Origin: JACQAP01 sp035275265
GTDB lineage: Bacteria; Pseudomonadota; Gammaproteobacteria; Burkholderiales; JACQAP01
DNA length: 64,000 nt
Direction: 5' to 3'
Assembly: GCA_035275265.1 (NCBI GenBank)
Contig: DATENC010000028.1
Location: 1 to 64,000, forward strand
This document shows, piece after piece, positions 26,659 through 35,215 of this stretch (its first letter is position 1; every line of letters begins with the position of its first letter). The notes under the pieces were generated by a model. That model was not told where the DNA came from. It ran no database searches and worked only from the letters and a program-made list of their open reading frames with translations. Position numbers and translations under genes: made by a program.

Positions 26659-27458
26659 TGAGACCATCCAGGATTCCGGCGCGTGTGCGCGCCGGCGTGG
26701 CACTGTGCGCCTTTGCCTGTGCGGCAACACTGCTGGTGACCGAGGAGGTTGCCGCGCGCACGCTCGCGGAGGTCCAAGCGCGCAGGGCAATCTCCATGTG
26801 CGCCAACCCGGATGCACTGCCGTATTCCAGCAAGAATCCCGATGCGCCCGGTTTCCAGATCGAGCTGGGACGCGCCATCGCGGGGGACCTGGGAGTGCCG
26901 CTTGAAACCGAGTGGATCGTGCCGCGCCGGCGCGCGTCCACGGTGAACTGCGACATGATGTTCGACAGCGTCAACGACCCGAAGGTCTACGAAGGCCGGA
27001 TGCTGTTGTCGCGGCCTTATCAGAAATCGGGGGTGGCGCTCGGGCTCATGCGCGACGCAGAAGAGGTGAGCAACTACCGGGAGCTGAAGAAAGGCCAGAA
27101 GATCGGTGTGATGGTCAACTCGGTTGCCAGCGTGGTGCTCGGCAAAGGTGGGGCCACCACCTCGCCTTATGCCTTTCAGACCGACATGGTCGAAGACCTG
27201 GCCAAAGGCGAACTGTACGGCGCCGCAGTATCGGCGGCATCGCTAAGCTACTACATCTTCCGCAATCCGGACTCGGGCCTGCGCCTGGTCCACGCCTTCG
27301 ACGGCGAGCCTGACCTGAGCTGGGACGTCGCGGTCGGTCTGCGCAAGTCGGACCAGGCGCTGGTCGATGCCGTCAACAAGGCGCTCGACAAATTGATTTC
27401 GGATGGCACCCTGGCAGCGATATACGCCAAGTACGGCGTCGAACACCGTCAACCTTGA
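26655..27458 (+). CDS. XoxJ/MxaJ-type periplasmic binding protein
   Basis: A 267-residue exported protein of the extracellular solute-binding (family 3) fold. Motifs typical of MxaJ/XoxJ include LRDAEEVSNY-type hinge residues, a substrate-cleft Arg region, and LVDAVNKALDKLISDGTLAAIYAKYG at the end. MxaJ/XoxJ proteins are needed for methanol-dehydrogenase maturation or cofactor loading and may hold the apo-enzyme in place. ATGA overlap with the cytochrome gene supports one functional unit. Confidence 0.85.
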   Translation: MMRPSRIPARVRAGVALCAFACAATLLVTEEVAARTLAEVQARRAISMCANPDALPYSSKNPDAPGFQIELGRAIAGDLGVPLETEWIVPRRRASTVNCDMMFDSVNDPKVYEGRMLLSRPYQKSGVALGLMRDAEEVSNYRELKKGQKIGVMVNSVASVVLGKGGATTSPYAFQTDMVEDLAKGELYGAAVSAASLSYYIFRNPDSGLRLVHAFDGEPDLSWDVAVGLRKSDQALVDAVNKALDKLISDGTLAAIYAKYGVEHRQP

Positions 27459-27470
27459 CCGGTCCAGCGC

Positions 27471-27737
27471 TCACACGGAATTCTTGACCGTTTGCTGCGT
27501 CAGGCGCAGGAACCTGTCATAGAGTTGCTCCCTCGTTTCCTCCAATGCCGGGTTCAGCGGGATACAGTCCACGGGGCAGACTTCCTGGCACTGTGGCCGG
27601 TCGTAGTGACCGACGCACTCGGTGCATTTGTCCGGATCGATCTGGTAGATCTCCTCGCCCTGAAAAATGGCGTTGTTGGGACACTCCGGTTCACACACGT
27701 CACAGTTGATACATTCGTCCGTGATCATCAGGGCCAT
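27471..27737 (-). CDS. 2[4Fe-4S] ferredoxin, YfhL/Allochromatium type
   Basis: An 88-residue ferredoxin. The two cluster motifs are CINCDVCEPECP and CTECVGHYDRPQCQEVCP; the second has the insertion between cysteines 2 and 3 that defines the Allochromatium-type family with a very low-potential cluster. A C-terminal helix follows. It lies 7 bases after coaD, a common pairing in betaproteobacteria. Confidence 0.94.
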   Translation of the reverse strand: MALMITDECINCDVCEPECPNNAIFQGEEIYQIDPDKCTECVGHYDRPQCQEVCPVDCIPLNPALEETREQLYDRFLRLTQQTVKNSV

Positions 27738-27744
27738 CGGGAAC

Positions 27745-28236
27745 TCACTTCGGCAATTTCGCCTTCAACCGTGGAATGACGATTGGGTTGACGAACGGAG
27801 ATACGTCTCCGCCCAGGCTGGCAATCTCGCGCACCATAGTGGCGGAGATGAACATGTATTGTTCAGCCGGCGTCAGGAACAGGGTTTCGACATCCGGAAA
27901 CAGGTTGCGGTTCATTCCGGCCATCTGAAACTCGTACTCAAAATCCGATACCGCGCGCAGCCCGCGCAGGATGATCTTGGCGTCGTGTTTGTGCAGGAAG
28001 TCCATCAACAGGCCCGAAAAGCCTTCCACCCTCACGTTATCGAAATGCGCCAGCGTTTCTCTGGCCATCGCCACGCGCTCTTCAACTGTGAAGAACGGGC
28101 TTTTCCCCCGGCTGTCGGCGACCGCGACGATCATCTCGTCGAACAATGTCGAAGCACGGCGCACCAGGTCTTCATGACCGCGCGTGATCGGGTCGAAGGT
28201 GCCGGGATAGACGGCCCTGTTGATTCGCCTCTTCAT
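27745..28236 (-). CDS. coaD: Phosphopantetheine adenylyltransferase
   Basis: Fourth step of coenzyme A synthesis. YPGTFDPITRGHEDLVRR carries the nucleotidyltransferase (T/H)xGH motif, and SATMVREIASLGGDVS is the C-terminal signature. The ATG at 28236 overlaps the rsmD stop (ATGA) and gives 163 residues, the usual size; an ATG four codons upstream is less likely. Confidence 0.96.
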   Translation of the reverse strand: MKRRINRAVYPGTFDPITRGHEDLVRRASTLFDEMIVAVADSRGKSPFFTVEERVAMARETLAHFDNVRVEGFSGLLMDFLHKHDAKIILRGLRAVSDFEYEFQMAGMNRNLFPDVETLFLTPAEQYMFISATMVREIASLGGDVSPFVNPIVIPRLKAKLPK

Positions 28237-28784
28237 GATCGGACCCATTTTATCAGGAGGCCGTGCACCCGCCCTGCGCGCGATTGGCGCAATAACTCGT
28301 AGCCCTCGGGTAGCTCCGGCAGCCGGTCAGACTCGAGGTACACACGCGAGCCGCCGTCAAGGCGGCTTGGCAACAACGGCAGCAGGCCCGGCAGCAGGTC
28401 CAGATGGTAAGGCGGATCCAGAAACACCACATCGTAACGGCGCGCATCGGATCGCAGAAACGCCAATGCATCGGCTTGTACCAGCTCAACCTGCGCGGCG
28501 ACAAGCATTGCGTGCGTCGTTTGCAGTGCGCGGAATATCTGCGCGTCGCGTTCCACCATCACCACTTGTCTGGCACCGCGCGAGGCGGCTTCGAACCCGA
28601 GCGCGCCGCTGCCCGCGAACAGATCCAGGCAAGTCTTCCCGGTGAGATCCTGTCCCAGCCAGTTGAACAGGGTTTCGCGCACGCGATCCGGGGTAGGCCG
28701 CAGGTCAGCGGCGCTGGGAAAGTGGATCAGGCGACGGCGCCATTCACCGCCAATGATGCGAACGCTGTTACTGCGCGTCCGCAT
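28233..28784 (-). CDS. rsmD: 16S rRNA (guanine(966)-N(2))-methyltransferase RsmD
   Basis: Methylates G966 of 16S rRNA. The N-terminal RIIGGEWRRR, SAM-binding LDLFAGSGALGFEAASRGA and the catalytic DPPY (VVFLDPPY) are all present in 183 residues. Coupled to coaD by a 4-base overlap. Confidence 0.95.
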   Translation of the reverse strand: MRTRSNSVRIIGGEWRRRLIHFPSAADLRPTPDRVRETLFNWLGQDLTGKTCLDLFAGSGALGFEAASRGARQVVMVERDAQIFRALQTTHAMLVAAQVELVQADALAFLRSDARRYDVVFLDPPYHLDLLPGLLPLLPSRLDGGSRVYLESDRLPELPEGYELLRQSRAGRVHGLLIKWVRS

Positions 28785-28799
28785 CGGGGCCGTAACAGC

Positions 28800-30125
28800 T
28801 CAAGGCTTTGCCGACGAGCCGACCACCACGGTGACCATGCGGGCGGGGTCGATACGGCGGCGCCAGGCGTCCTTCACCTCGGCCAGCGTCACGGCCTCGA
28901 TCTTCGCGGGAAAGTCTTCCAGATAGCTGGGCGGCAGGCGGTAGAAGCCGATCACCGACAGGTACTCGACGATTTTCCTGTTGCTGTCGATGCGCAAGGG
29001 GAATCCACCGACGATGTTCTGTTTCGCGGCTTCGAATTCTTGCTGCGTCGGACCATCGGTGACGAATTTCGCTAGCGTGTCGCGCGCCACCGCGAGGGCT
29101 TCTTCGGCCTGATCCTTTTTGGTCTGAAGCCCGATCTGGAATGGTCCCTGCAATGCGAGCGGGTTGAAGTAACTGTAGGCGCTGTAGGCAAAGCCGCGTT
29201 TTTGGCGGATTTCGTCATTGAGCCGGGAGGAGAAGCCGCCGCCACCGAGCACGTAATTGCCCACCCAGAGCGGAAAGTAATCGGGGTCGAGGCGTTTGAT
29301 CCCCGGCTGGCCGATCAGGATATGCGCTTGGGTGGCTTCATGCGCGATGCGGCTCGTCTGTTCTTTGGGGAGGCGCGGAATCGGCGGCAGCACCGGCAGC
29401 GGTGCCGCCACCTTCATGCCGGACGTCAACTGCTCCGCGAGCGCGCGCGCCTGTTCGCGACCGAGGTCGCCGATGATTGAAACCACCGCTTCTCCGGCGG
29501 AAAAATGGCGGAGGTAGAAGCCCACCAGATCATCTCGCGTGAGCCGTGCGACCGTGTCGATTTCTCCCGAACCGCGCAATGCATAGGGATGGCCTGCGTA
29601 GAGCAGGCGTTTGAACTCGCGGTCTGCAATCGTCTCGGGTTTGGTGTCGGATTCCTTCAGCGCGGCCAACACCCGTTCCTTCTCGCGTTCGAAGATCGCC
29701 TGCGGGAAAGTCGGCCTTTGCAGGATACGCAACAAAACTGCCACCGCCTCGTCGCGTTCGCGCGCACTGGACAGGGTACGCAGGCCATAGCCGGCGCGGT
29801 CCATGTCGAATCGCCCGCCGATGTCCGCACCGACATCGGCAATGCGCTCGGCAATCTGGTCCTCATCGAGACCTTCCGCGCCCAATTGGAGCATGCGCAA
29901 TGTCAGGGCGGCCAGACCGGACTTTTCGCGAGTATCACGGCTGATTCCCGCGGGGAAATCCACGGCCACGTCCAGCATCGGCAGTTCGTGGGTCTCGACA
30001 AACAGCACCCGCGCGCCACTTGCCGTCTGCCATTGCTGGACAGGCAATGTGGCCTGCGCGGCAATGGCGTATGCGAGCGCAGAAATCAGCAGCAGTCGTG
30101 CCGGCGCTCTCGATCTGTAGGTCAC
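28800..30125 (-). CDS. M16-family peptidase-like protein lacking the zinc motif
   Basis: An exported insulinase-like protein of 441 residues with both M16 halves. At the position where active members have HxxEH it reads REKSGLAAL, so it should not bind zinc. The C-terminal half keeps family residues (RLNDEIRQKRGFAYSAYSYF). It overlaps the preceding active paralogue by 4 bases; the two probably form a heterodimer, as known for other M16 pairs. Confidence 0.9.
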   Translation of the reverse strand: MTYRSRAPARLLLISALAYAIAAQATLPVQQWQTASGARVLFVETHELPMLDVAVDFPAGISRDTREKSGLAALTLRMLQLGAEGLDEDQIAERIADVGADIGGRFDMDRAGYGLRTLSSARERDEAVAVLLRILQRPTFPQAIFEREKERVLAALKESDTKPETIADREFKRLLYAGHPYALRGSGEIDTVARLTRDDLVGFYLRHFSAGEAVVSIIGDLGREQARALAEQLTSGMKVAAPLPVLPPIPRLPKEQTSRIAHEATQAHILIGQPGIKRLDPDYFPLWVGNYVLGGGGFSSRLNDEIRQKRGFAYSAYSYFNPLALQGPFQIGLQTKKDQAEEALAVARDTLAKFVTDGPTQQEFEAAKQNIVGGFPLRIDSNRKIVEYLSVIGFYRLPPSYLEDFPAKIEAVTLAEVKDAWRRRIDPARMVTVVVGSSAKP

Positions 30126-31492
30126 GGCCGCTTCCCGCCTTCGGGCGCTCCGGTGGCGGGCCGCTGTGGATCAAGTACGGCAACCGTCAGGTTGTCGTCC
30201 ACCAGATACTTGCGCGCCACGTCGCGCACTTGTGTGGCGCTGACTTCCTGCAGTTTTTTCAACTGCCGGTCCGCCGAATCGTGGGGTAGTCCGACGGTAT
30301 CCAGCGCGCCGATTCGCATCGCCTGGTAGAAGACTGAGTCCTGTGAAAAGACCTGTGCCGCGATGACCTGCGCCTTGACCCGTCGCAATTCATCTGCGCT
30401 TATGCCTTCCTGCACCAGGCGCCGGATCTGGTCGCGCAACGCCGTTTCCACCTCTGCCGCGCTTCTGCCTTCGGCCGGAACCCCATCGAGGAAAAACAGT
30501 CCGGGTCCACGGTTGGTGCTGTCGTAGCTCGAACCCGCGGAATTGGCAGTGCGGCTGCTCTTCACCAGTTCCTTCGGGAGTCGTGCCGCGGGAGAGCCGT
30601 CAAGCACGCCTCCCAATACCGACAACGCGTACGGCTCCCAATCATTGTCGACATCGCGCAGCACCGGTACCTGATATGCCATCAGCAGATAAGGCTGTTC
30701 GGCGGGCGCTTTCAGGTTGATGCGTTTCACGCCCCGTTGCGGCGGCTCGACCTGCCGCTTGCGCTGCGGCAGCACATGCGCCGGAATCGGGCCGAAAAAA
30801 TTCTCGGCGAGCCGAAACACCTCTTCGGCTTCCACGTCGCCGCACACCACCAGCGTGGCGTTGTTCGGCGCGTACCAGGTCTTGTACCAATCCCGGGCAT
30901 CGGCGAGCCGCATGTTCTCCAGGTCGTTCATCCAGCCGATCACCGGCGTGCGGTAAGGATGGCCCGCATACACCGTTGCCATCATCAGCTCCGAAAGCTG
31001 CGCATGCGGATCGTCGTCGGTGCGCATGCGCCGCTCTTCCATGATGACCTTCATTTCCCTGGCGAACTCCTCCTCCGAAAACTGCAGATTCACCATACGG
31101 TCGGCTTCGAGCTCGAACGCCAACGCGAGTTTCGATTTGTGCAGTTGCTGGTGGTAGGCGGTGTGATCGCGCGACGTGAACGCGTTGTCGCGGCCTCCGG
31201 CCCGGGCAATGATCCTGGAGAATTCACCTCGCGGCACTTTCTGCGTACCCTTGAACATCATATGCTCGAGTACATGCGCCACGCCTGTAGTACCGCTCAC
31301 TTCATCCATGCTGCCGGCGCGATACCACACCATCGACACCACCACGGGGGAGCGGTGATCCTCTTTGACGATGATCTTCAGGCCGTTGGCTAGCATGCGT
31401 TCCGACGCGCCGGCCACAGCTCCCGCCGGTACAACGCAGACCAACGCCGACGCCAGCACCGCCCAGCGCGCGCGCGCAAGTTTATCGAGCAT
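30122..31492 (-). CDS. M16-family zinc metallopeptidase
   Basis: A 456-residue exported protease. The signal peptide is followed by the inverted zinc motif HVLEH (in TTGVAHVLEHMMFKGT) and the distal Glu region (LAFELEADRM). The C-terminal half is the non-catalytic M16 repeat. Adjacent to the zinc-less paralogue and divergent from ftsY, a frequent arrangement in proteobacteria. The substrate is unknown. Confidence 0.93.
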   Translation of the reverse strand: MLDKLARARWAVLASALVCVVPAGAVAGASERMLANGLKIIVKEDHRSPVVVSMVWYRAGSMDEVSGTTGVAHVLEHMMFKGTQKVPRGEFSRIIARAGGRDNAFTSRDHTAYHQQLHKSKLALAFELEADRMVNLQFSEEEFAREMKVIMEERRMRTDDDPHAQLSELMMATVYAGHPYRTPVIGWMNDLENMRLADARDWYKTWYAPNNATLVVCGDVEAEEVFRLAENFFGPIPAHVLPQRKRQVEPPQRGVKRINLKAPAEQPYLLMAYQVPVLRDVDNDWEPYALSVLGGVLDGSPAARLPKELVKSSRTANSAGSSYDSTNRGPGLFFLDGVPAEGRSAAEVETALRDQIRRLVQEGISADELRRVKAQVIAAQVFSQDSVFYQAMRIGALDTVGLPHDSADRQLKKLQEVSATQVRDVARKYLVDDNLTVAVLDPQRPATGAPEGGKRP

Positions 31493-31570
31493 GCCTATGC
31501 ATGAGCCGAGAACAAACAGAATAGAATTGCGGCTGTCCGGTTTCGAGTGCTGCTATGACAGCGCCAGAGT

Positions 31571-32533
31571 ATGTTGAGTTTCCTCAAGCGTGACAAGGAC
31601 GAACCGATAAAAGACGGCGGCGACGGTGGCTGGGCCGTGCGGTTGCGCCAGGGGCTGGCCGCCACGCGGTCGCGGCTCGGGGTCCAGCTCGCCACGGTAT
31701 TCGGCGGCGGGCGCAAAGTGGACGAGCAGCTCTTCGAGGATCTTGAAGCGGTGCTGCTTTCGTGCGACGTCGGCGTGGAGGCGACGCGACATCTCCTCGA
31801 ACAGACGCGCGCGCTCGCGCGTCGCGAGCGCATGCAGGACGCAGCGCAGATTCGCGAGGCGTTACGCCAAGCGCTGCTCGAACTCCTTGCACCGCTGGCG
31901 CAACCGCTCGATTTGTCCCGCGCCAAACCCTTCGTGATACTGATGGCGGGTGTAAACGGCGCCGGCAAGACCACTTCGATAGGCAAGCTCGCCAGCTTTT
32001 TCCGCAACCAGGGAAGAACAGTGCTGCTGGCGGCGGGCGACACCTTTCGCGCTGCGGCGCGCGAACAATTGAAAGTCTGGGGCGAGCGCAACGATGTCAC
32101 CGTGGTCTCGCAGGAAGGCGGCGACACCGCGGCCGTCATTTTCGACGCGGTTCAGTCGGCTTTGGCCAAAGGCATCGATGTCGTGATCGCCGATACCGCG
32201 GGACGGCTGCCCACCCAGCCGCACCTGATGGAGGAAATCAGGAAAGTGAAACGGGTAATTGCCAAAGTGATTCCGGAGGCGCCGCATGAAGTTCTGTTGG
32301 TGCTGGATGCCAACACCGGACAGAACGCGATCACGCAGGTGAAGGCATTCGACCATGCGCTCGGTGTGACCGGGATCATCCTGGCCAAGCTCGACGGTAC
32401 GGCCAAAGGCGGTGCCATCGCCGCCATTGCACGGCACAAACCGATCCCGCTGCGCTTCGTAGGCGTCGGCGAGGGCATGGATGATCTGCGGCCGTTCTCG
32501 GCCGAACAATTCGTCGGGGCATTGTTCGAATGA
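31571..32533 (+). CDS. ftsY: Signal recognition particle receptor FtsY
   Basis: GTPase that docks SRP-ribosome complexes at the inner membrane. The NG domain has GVNGAGKTTSIGKLA, DTFRAAAREQL, DTAGRLPTQ and LAKLDGTAKGG. The acidic N-terminal A domain is only about 20 residues, much shorter than in E. coli, as in many betaproteobacteria (320 residues total). Confidence 0.97.
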   Translation: MLSFLKRDKDEPIKDGGDGGWAVRLRQGLAATRSRLGVQLATVFGGGRKVDEQLFEDLEAVLLSCDVGVEATRHLLEQTRALARRERMQDAAQIREALRQALLELLAPLAQPLDLSRAKPFVILMAGVNGAGKTTSIGKLASFFRNQGRTVLLAAGDTFRAAAREQLKVWGERNDVTVVSQEGGDTAAVIFDAVQSALAKGIDVVIADTAGRLPTQPHLMEEIRKVKRVIAKVIPEAPHEVLLVLDANTGQNAITQVKAFDHALGVTGIILAKLDGTAKGGAIAAIARHKPIPLRFVGVGEGMDDLRPFSAEQFVGALFE

Positions 32534-32621
32534 GGCAGGGCCTGTTGCCGTGCAATGGTCGTGCGTCGCCCTGGAATGTCCCTGATTCGCTTTCAGCGCC
32601 TTCGGCTACGCGCGGAACCCG

Positions 32622-33290
32622 ATGACAGCCTCGCGCATGATCAGCGTCAGTCACATATCCAAACGCTACCCGGGCGGTTACGAAGCATTGCGTGATGTGA
32701 CCTTCAACGTTGAGGCGGGCGAAATGGTGTTTATCACCGGCCACTCGGGCGCGGGCAAGAGCACGGTGCTGAAGATGATCGCGGCAATCGAGGTCCCGAC
32801 TTCCGGCGGCGTGATAATCAACGGCCAGAACGTCTCGGCGATGAAGTCCGGCGCCATCCCTTTTCTGCGCCGCAATTTCGGACTCATTTTCCAGGACCAC
32901 AAGCTGCTTTTCGATCGCAGCGTGTTCGAAAATGTGGCGCTGCCGCTGGCGATAACCGGCTTCCCGCGCGGCGAGATTGCGCGGCGCGCGCGCGCGGCGC
33001 TCGACAAGGTCGGCCTACTGGGGCGGGAAAAGGCCAGGCCGATCACCCTCTCCGGCGGCGAGCAGCAAAGGCTTTGCATCGCTCGCGCCATCGTCAATCG
33101 CCCGGCCATCCTGCTTGCCGATGAGCCAACCGGAAATCTGGATGCCGCCTATGCGGAAGAAATCATCGGTATGTTCAAGGCGTTCAATCAGGTCGGCGTG
33201 ACGGTGGTAATCGCCACACACGACGAGGCGCTGATCGGGCGCCTTGGTCCGCGCATCCTGCATCTCGACCATGGCAGACTCGCCGCATGA
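32622..33290 (+). CDS. ftsE: Cell-division ABC ATPase FtsE
   Basis: ATPase that, with FtsX, controls septal peptidoglycan hydrolases. Walker A GHSGAGKST, the signature LSGGEQQRLCIARA and Walker B ILLADEPTGNLD are present. Two ATGs are possible (32622 and 32637); the second gives the conserved MISVSHISKRYPGG start. It overlaps ftsX by 4 bases. Confidence 0.96.
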   Translation: MTASRMISVSHISKRYPGGYEALRDVTFNVEAGEMVFITGHSGAGKSTVLKMIAAIEVPTSGGVIINGQNVSAMKSGAIPFLRRNFGLIFQDHKLLFDRSVFENVALPLAITGFPRGEIARRARAALDKVGLLGREKARPITLSGGEQQRLCIARAIVNRPAILLADEPTGNLDAAYAEEIIGMFKAFNQVGVTVVIATHDEALIGRLGPRILHLDHGRLAA

Positions 33291-34192
33291 ACTGGCTGCT
33301 GGCCCACTTCGATACGCTGCACGAGAGCCTGGTCAGGCTGGCGCGCCAGCCTTTTGCCACCGGATTGAATGTGATCGTGATCGGCATTGCATTGTCGTTA
33401 CCGGTTGGTTTTTATCTCGGCATCGACAATCTGCAGGCATTTTCGCACCAGCTTTCCAGCGACCCGCAGGTCAGCATCTTCATGGCCATGGATGCGGGCC
33501 AGGCCGACGTGTCGGTAGTGGAGCGGCGTCTGCGGGCCCATCCCGAAGTTGGCCGCTTCAGTTTCATAGCGCGCGAACAGGCGCTGGCCAAGCTCAAGCG
33601 CAGCGCCGGACTGGCGGACGTGCTGGCCGACCTGGAACGCAACCCGTTGCCTGACGCCTTCGTGGTGACGGCCAGGAGCAACGACCCGGCGACGCTGGAG
33701 GCGTTGCGCGATCAGGCCGCGCGCTGGCCGAAGGTCGAACATGTGCAACTGGACGCCGAATGGGCGCGGCGCCTTGACGCGGCGCTCGGCGTGGGACGCC
33801 TTCTGGTCACACTGTTGGCGGCGCTGCTGGCGTTGGCTCTGGTGGCGGTGACGTTCAACACGATCCGCCTGCAAATTCTCACGCGCCGCGATGAAATCGA
33901 AGTTTCAAAGTTGATCGGCGCTACCAATCCCTTCATCCGCCGGCCATTCCTTTACTTGGGTGCGCTCCAGGGTCTGGCCGGAGGCTGTGCCGCCTGGGCC
34001 ATAGTGACCGTGGCGGTGATCGTTCTTAACGTACAGCTTGCCGAGTTGGCGATGCTCTACGGCACGGCATTCAATCTGCAACCCCTGGATGCCGCCGACT
34101 CGGCTGTGCTGCTGGTCTTCTCTGCCGCGTTGGGGTGGCTTGGAGCCTGGTTGTCTGTGAGTCGCCACTTATGGCAGATCGAGCCAGGGTAG
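33287..34192 (+). CDS. ftsX: Cell-division protein FtsX
   Basis: Inner-membrane partner of FtsE with four membrane helices (about 22-45, 170-195, 222-248 and 268-290) and a large periplasmic loop. ITRRDEIEVSKLIGATNPFIRRPFL-type residues after helix 2 are typical of the family (here with LTRRDEIEVSKLIG). At 301 residues it has normal length. rpoH follows, as in most proteobacteria. Confidence 0.95.
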   Translation: MNWLLAHFDTLHESLVRLARQPFATGLNVIVIGIALSLPVGFYLGIDNLQAFSHQLSSDPQVSIFMAMDAGQADVSVVERRLRAHPEVGRFSFIAREQALAKLKRSAGLADVLADLERNPLPDAFVVTARSNDPATLEALRDQAARWPKVEHVQLDAEWARRLDAALGVGRLLVTLLAALLALALVAVTFNTIRLQILTRRDEIEVSKLIGATNPFIRRPFLYLGALQGLAGGCAAWAIVTVAVIVLNVQLAELAMLYGTAFNLQPLDAADSAVLLVFSAALGWLGAWLSVSRHLWQIEPG

Positions 34193-34230
34193 AGGGCCGT
34201 AGTTGCCATGCTCGGGAACTTCCGGCGTCA

Positions 34231-34257
34231 TTGGCACTCCCATTGCCAGAGTGCTAA
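34231..34257 (+). promoter_or_regulatory. CIRCE element (HrcA operator) upstream of rpoH
   Basis: TTGGCACTC-N9-GAGTGCTAA matches the CIRCE consensus TTAGCACTC-N9-GAGTGCTAA in 17 of 18 positions. It ends 37 bases before the rpoH ATG and covers the likely promoter, so HrcA binding would block transcription initiation. Confidence 0.88.
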
Positions 34258-34260
34258 TAT
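34231..34260 (+). promoter_or_regulatory. Likely sigma-70 promoter of rpoH
   Basis: TTGGCA (34231-34236) and TAATAT (34255-34260) are spaced by 18 bases and coincide with the two CIRCE arms. The -35 and -10 hexamers are both close to consensus. Confidence 0.55.
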
Positions 34261-34294
34261 TTGCGGAGGCTGTCGTAGTAAGGAGGAATACCTG

Positions 34295-35158
34295 ATGACT
34301 AATGCATTGACTATTGCGGTGCCGTTCCCGTCGGCGACGGGCAGCCCGGACACTTATGTTCAGGCGGTCAACCGTTACCCTCTCCTGACGCAGGAGCAGG
34401 AAACCGCGCTAGCTCGGCGGCTGCGCGATGAGGATGATGTGGATGCGGCGCGCCAACTGGTGCTGTCGCACCTGCGCGTGGTGGTATCGATTGCCCGCGG
34501 CTATTTGGGTTACGGACTACCCCATGCCGACCTGATCCAGGAAGGCAACGTCGGCCTGATGAAGGCGGTAAGGCGCTTCGACCCCGACCGTGGAGTGCGG
34601 CTGGTGTCTTTTGCGGTGCACTGGATCCGGGCCGAGATCCACGAATTCATCCTGAAGAACTGGCGCATCGTGAAAGTGGCGACCACCAAGGCGCAGCGCA
34701 AGTTGTTCTTCAACCTGCGCAGCCTCAAGCAAGGGCACTCGACCATGAGCCCCGAGGCGGTGGCGGACATGGCCAGACAGCTCAATGTCCGGGCTGAAGA
34801 CGTGGTCGAGATGGAAACCCGGATGGGCGGGCGCGACTTGGCTCTGGAGCCCTCCTCCGACGACGACGATGAGAGTTTCGCGCCGATCGCATATCTGGCC
34901 GACCCTGCGGATGAGCCGGGCCTAGTGCTCGAACATGACCAGTCCGAACGCGCCCGCAGCCAGGGTCTGGCACAGGCGCTGACCGCGCTCGACCCCCGCA
35001 GCCGCCGCATCATTGAGGCTCGATGGCTGCGTGAACAGGATGCGGCGACGCTGCACGAATTGGCTGACGAATTCGGCATTTCCGCCGAGCGCATTCGCCA
35101 GATCGAAGTCCAGGCGATGAAGAAGATGCGCACACTTATGGCGCCCATGACCGCCTAA
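34295..35158 (+). CDS. rpoH: Heat-shock sigma factor RpoH (sigma-32)
   Basis: Sigma factor for heat-shock genes. Region 2 reads HLRVVVSIARGY and DLIQEGNVGLMKAVRRFDP. The RpoH box QRKLFFNLR is present, and region 4 ends with the helix-turn-helix EFGISAERIRQIEVQAM. The ATG at 34295 lies behind an AAGGAGGAA ribosome binding site and gives 287 residues. The longer upstream frame would run through the CIRCE element and is rejected. Confidence 0.97.
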   Translation: MTNALTIAVPFPSATGSPDTYVQAVNRYPLLTQEQETALARRLRDEDDVDAARQLVLSHLRVVVSIARGYLGYGLPHADLIQEGNVGLMKAVRRFDPDRGVRLVSFAVHWIRAEIHEFILKNWRIVKVATTKAQRKLFFNLRSLKQGHSTMSPEAVADMARQLNVRAEDVVEMETRMGGRDLALEPSSDDDDESFAPIAYLADPADEPGLVLEHDQSERARSQGLAQALTALDPRSRRIIEARWLREQDAATLHELADEFGISAERIRQIEVQAMKKMRTLMAPMTA

Positions 35159-35173
35159 CATAGCCACACAATC

Positions 35174-35203
35174 AAACGCCCCGCGAATGCGGGGCGTTTT
35201 TTT
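35174..35203 (+). terminator. Rho-independent terminator after rpoH
   Basis: AAACGCCCCGC-GAAT-GCGGGGCGTTT forms an 11-base stem with a 4-base loop, and the T run continues for seven bases. It lies between the convergent rpoH and sco genes; on the other strand the T tract is shorter. Confidence 0.92.
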
Positions 35204-35215
35204 GAACCAATCTGG

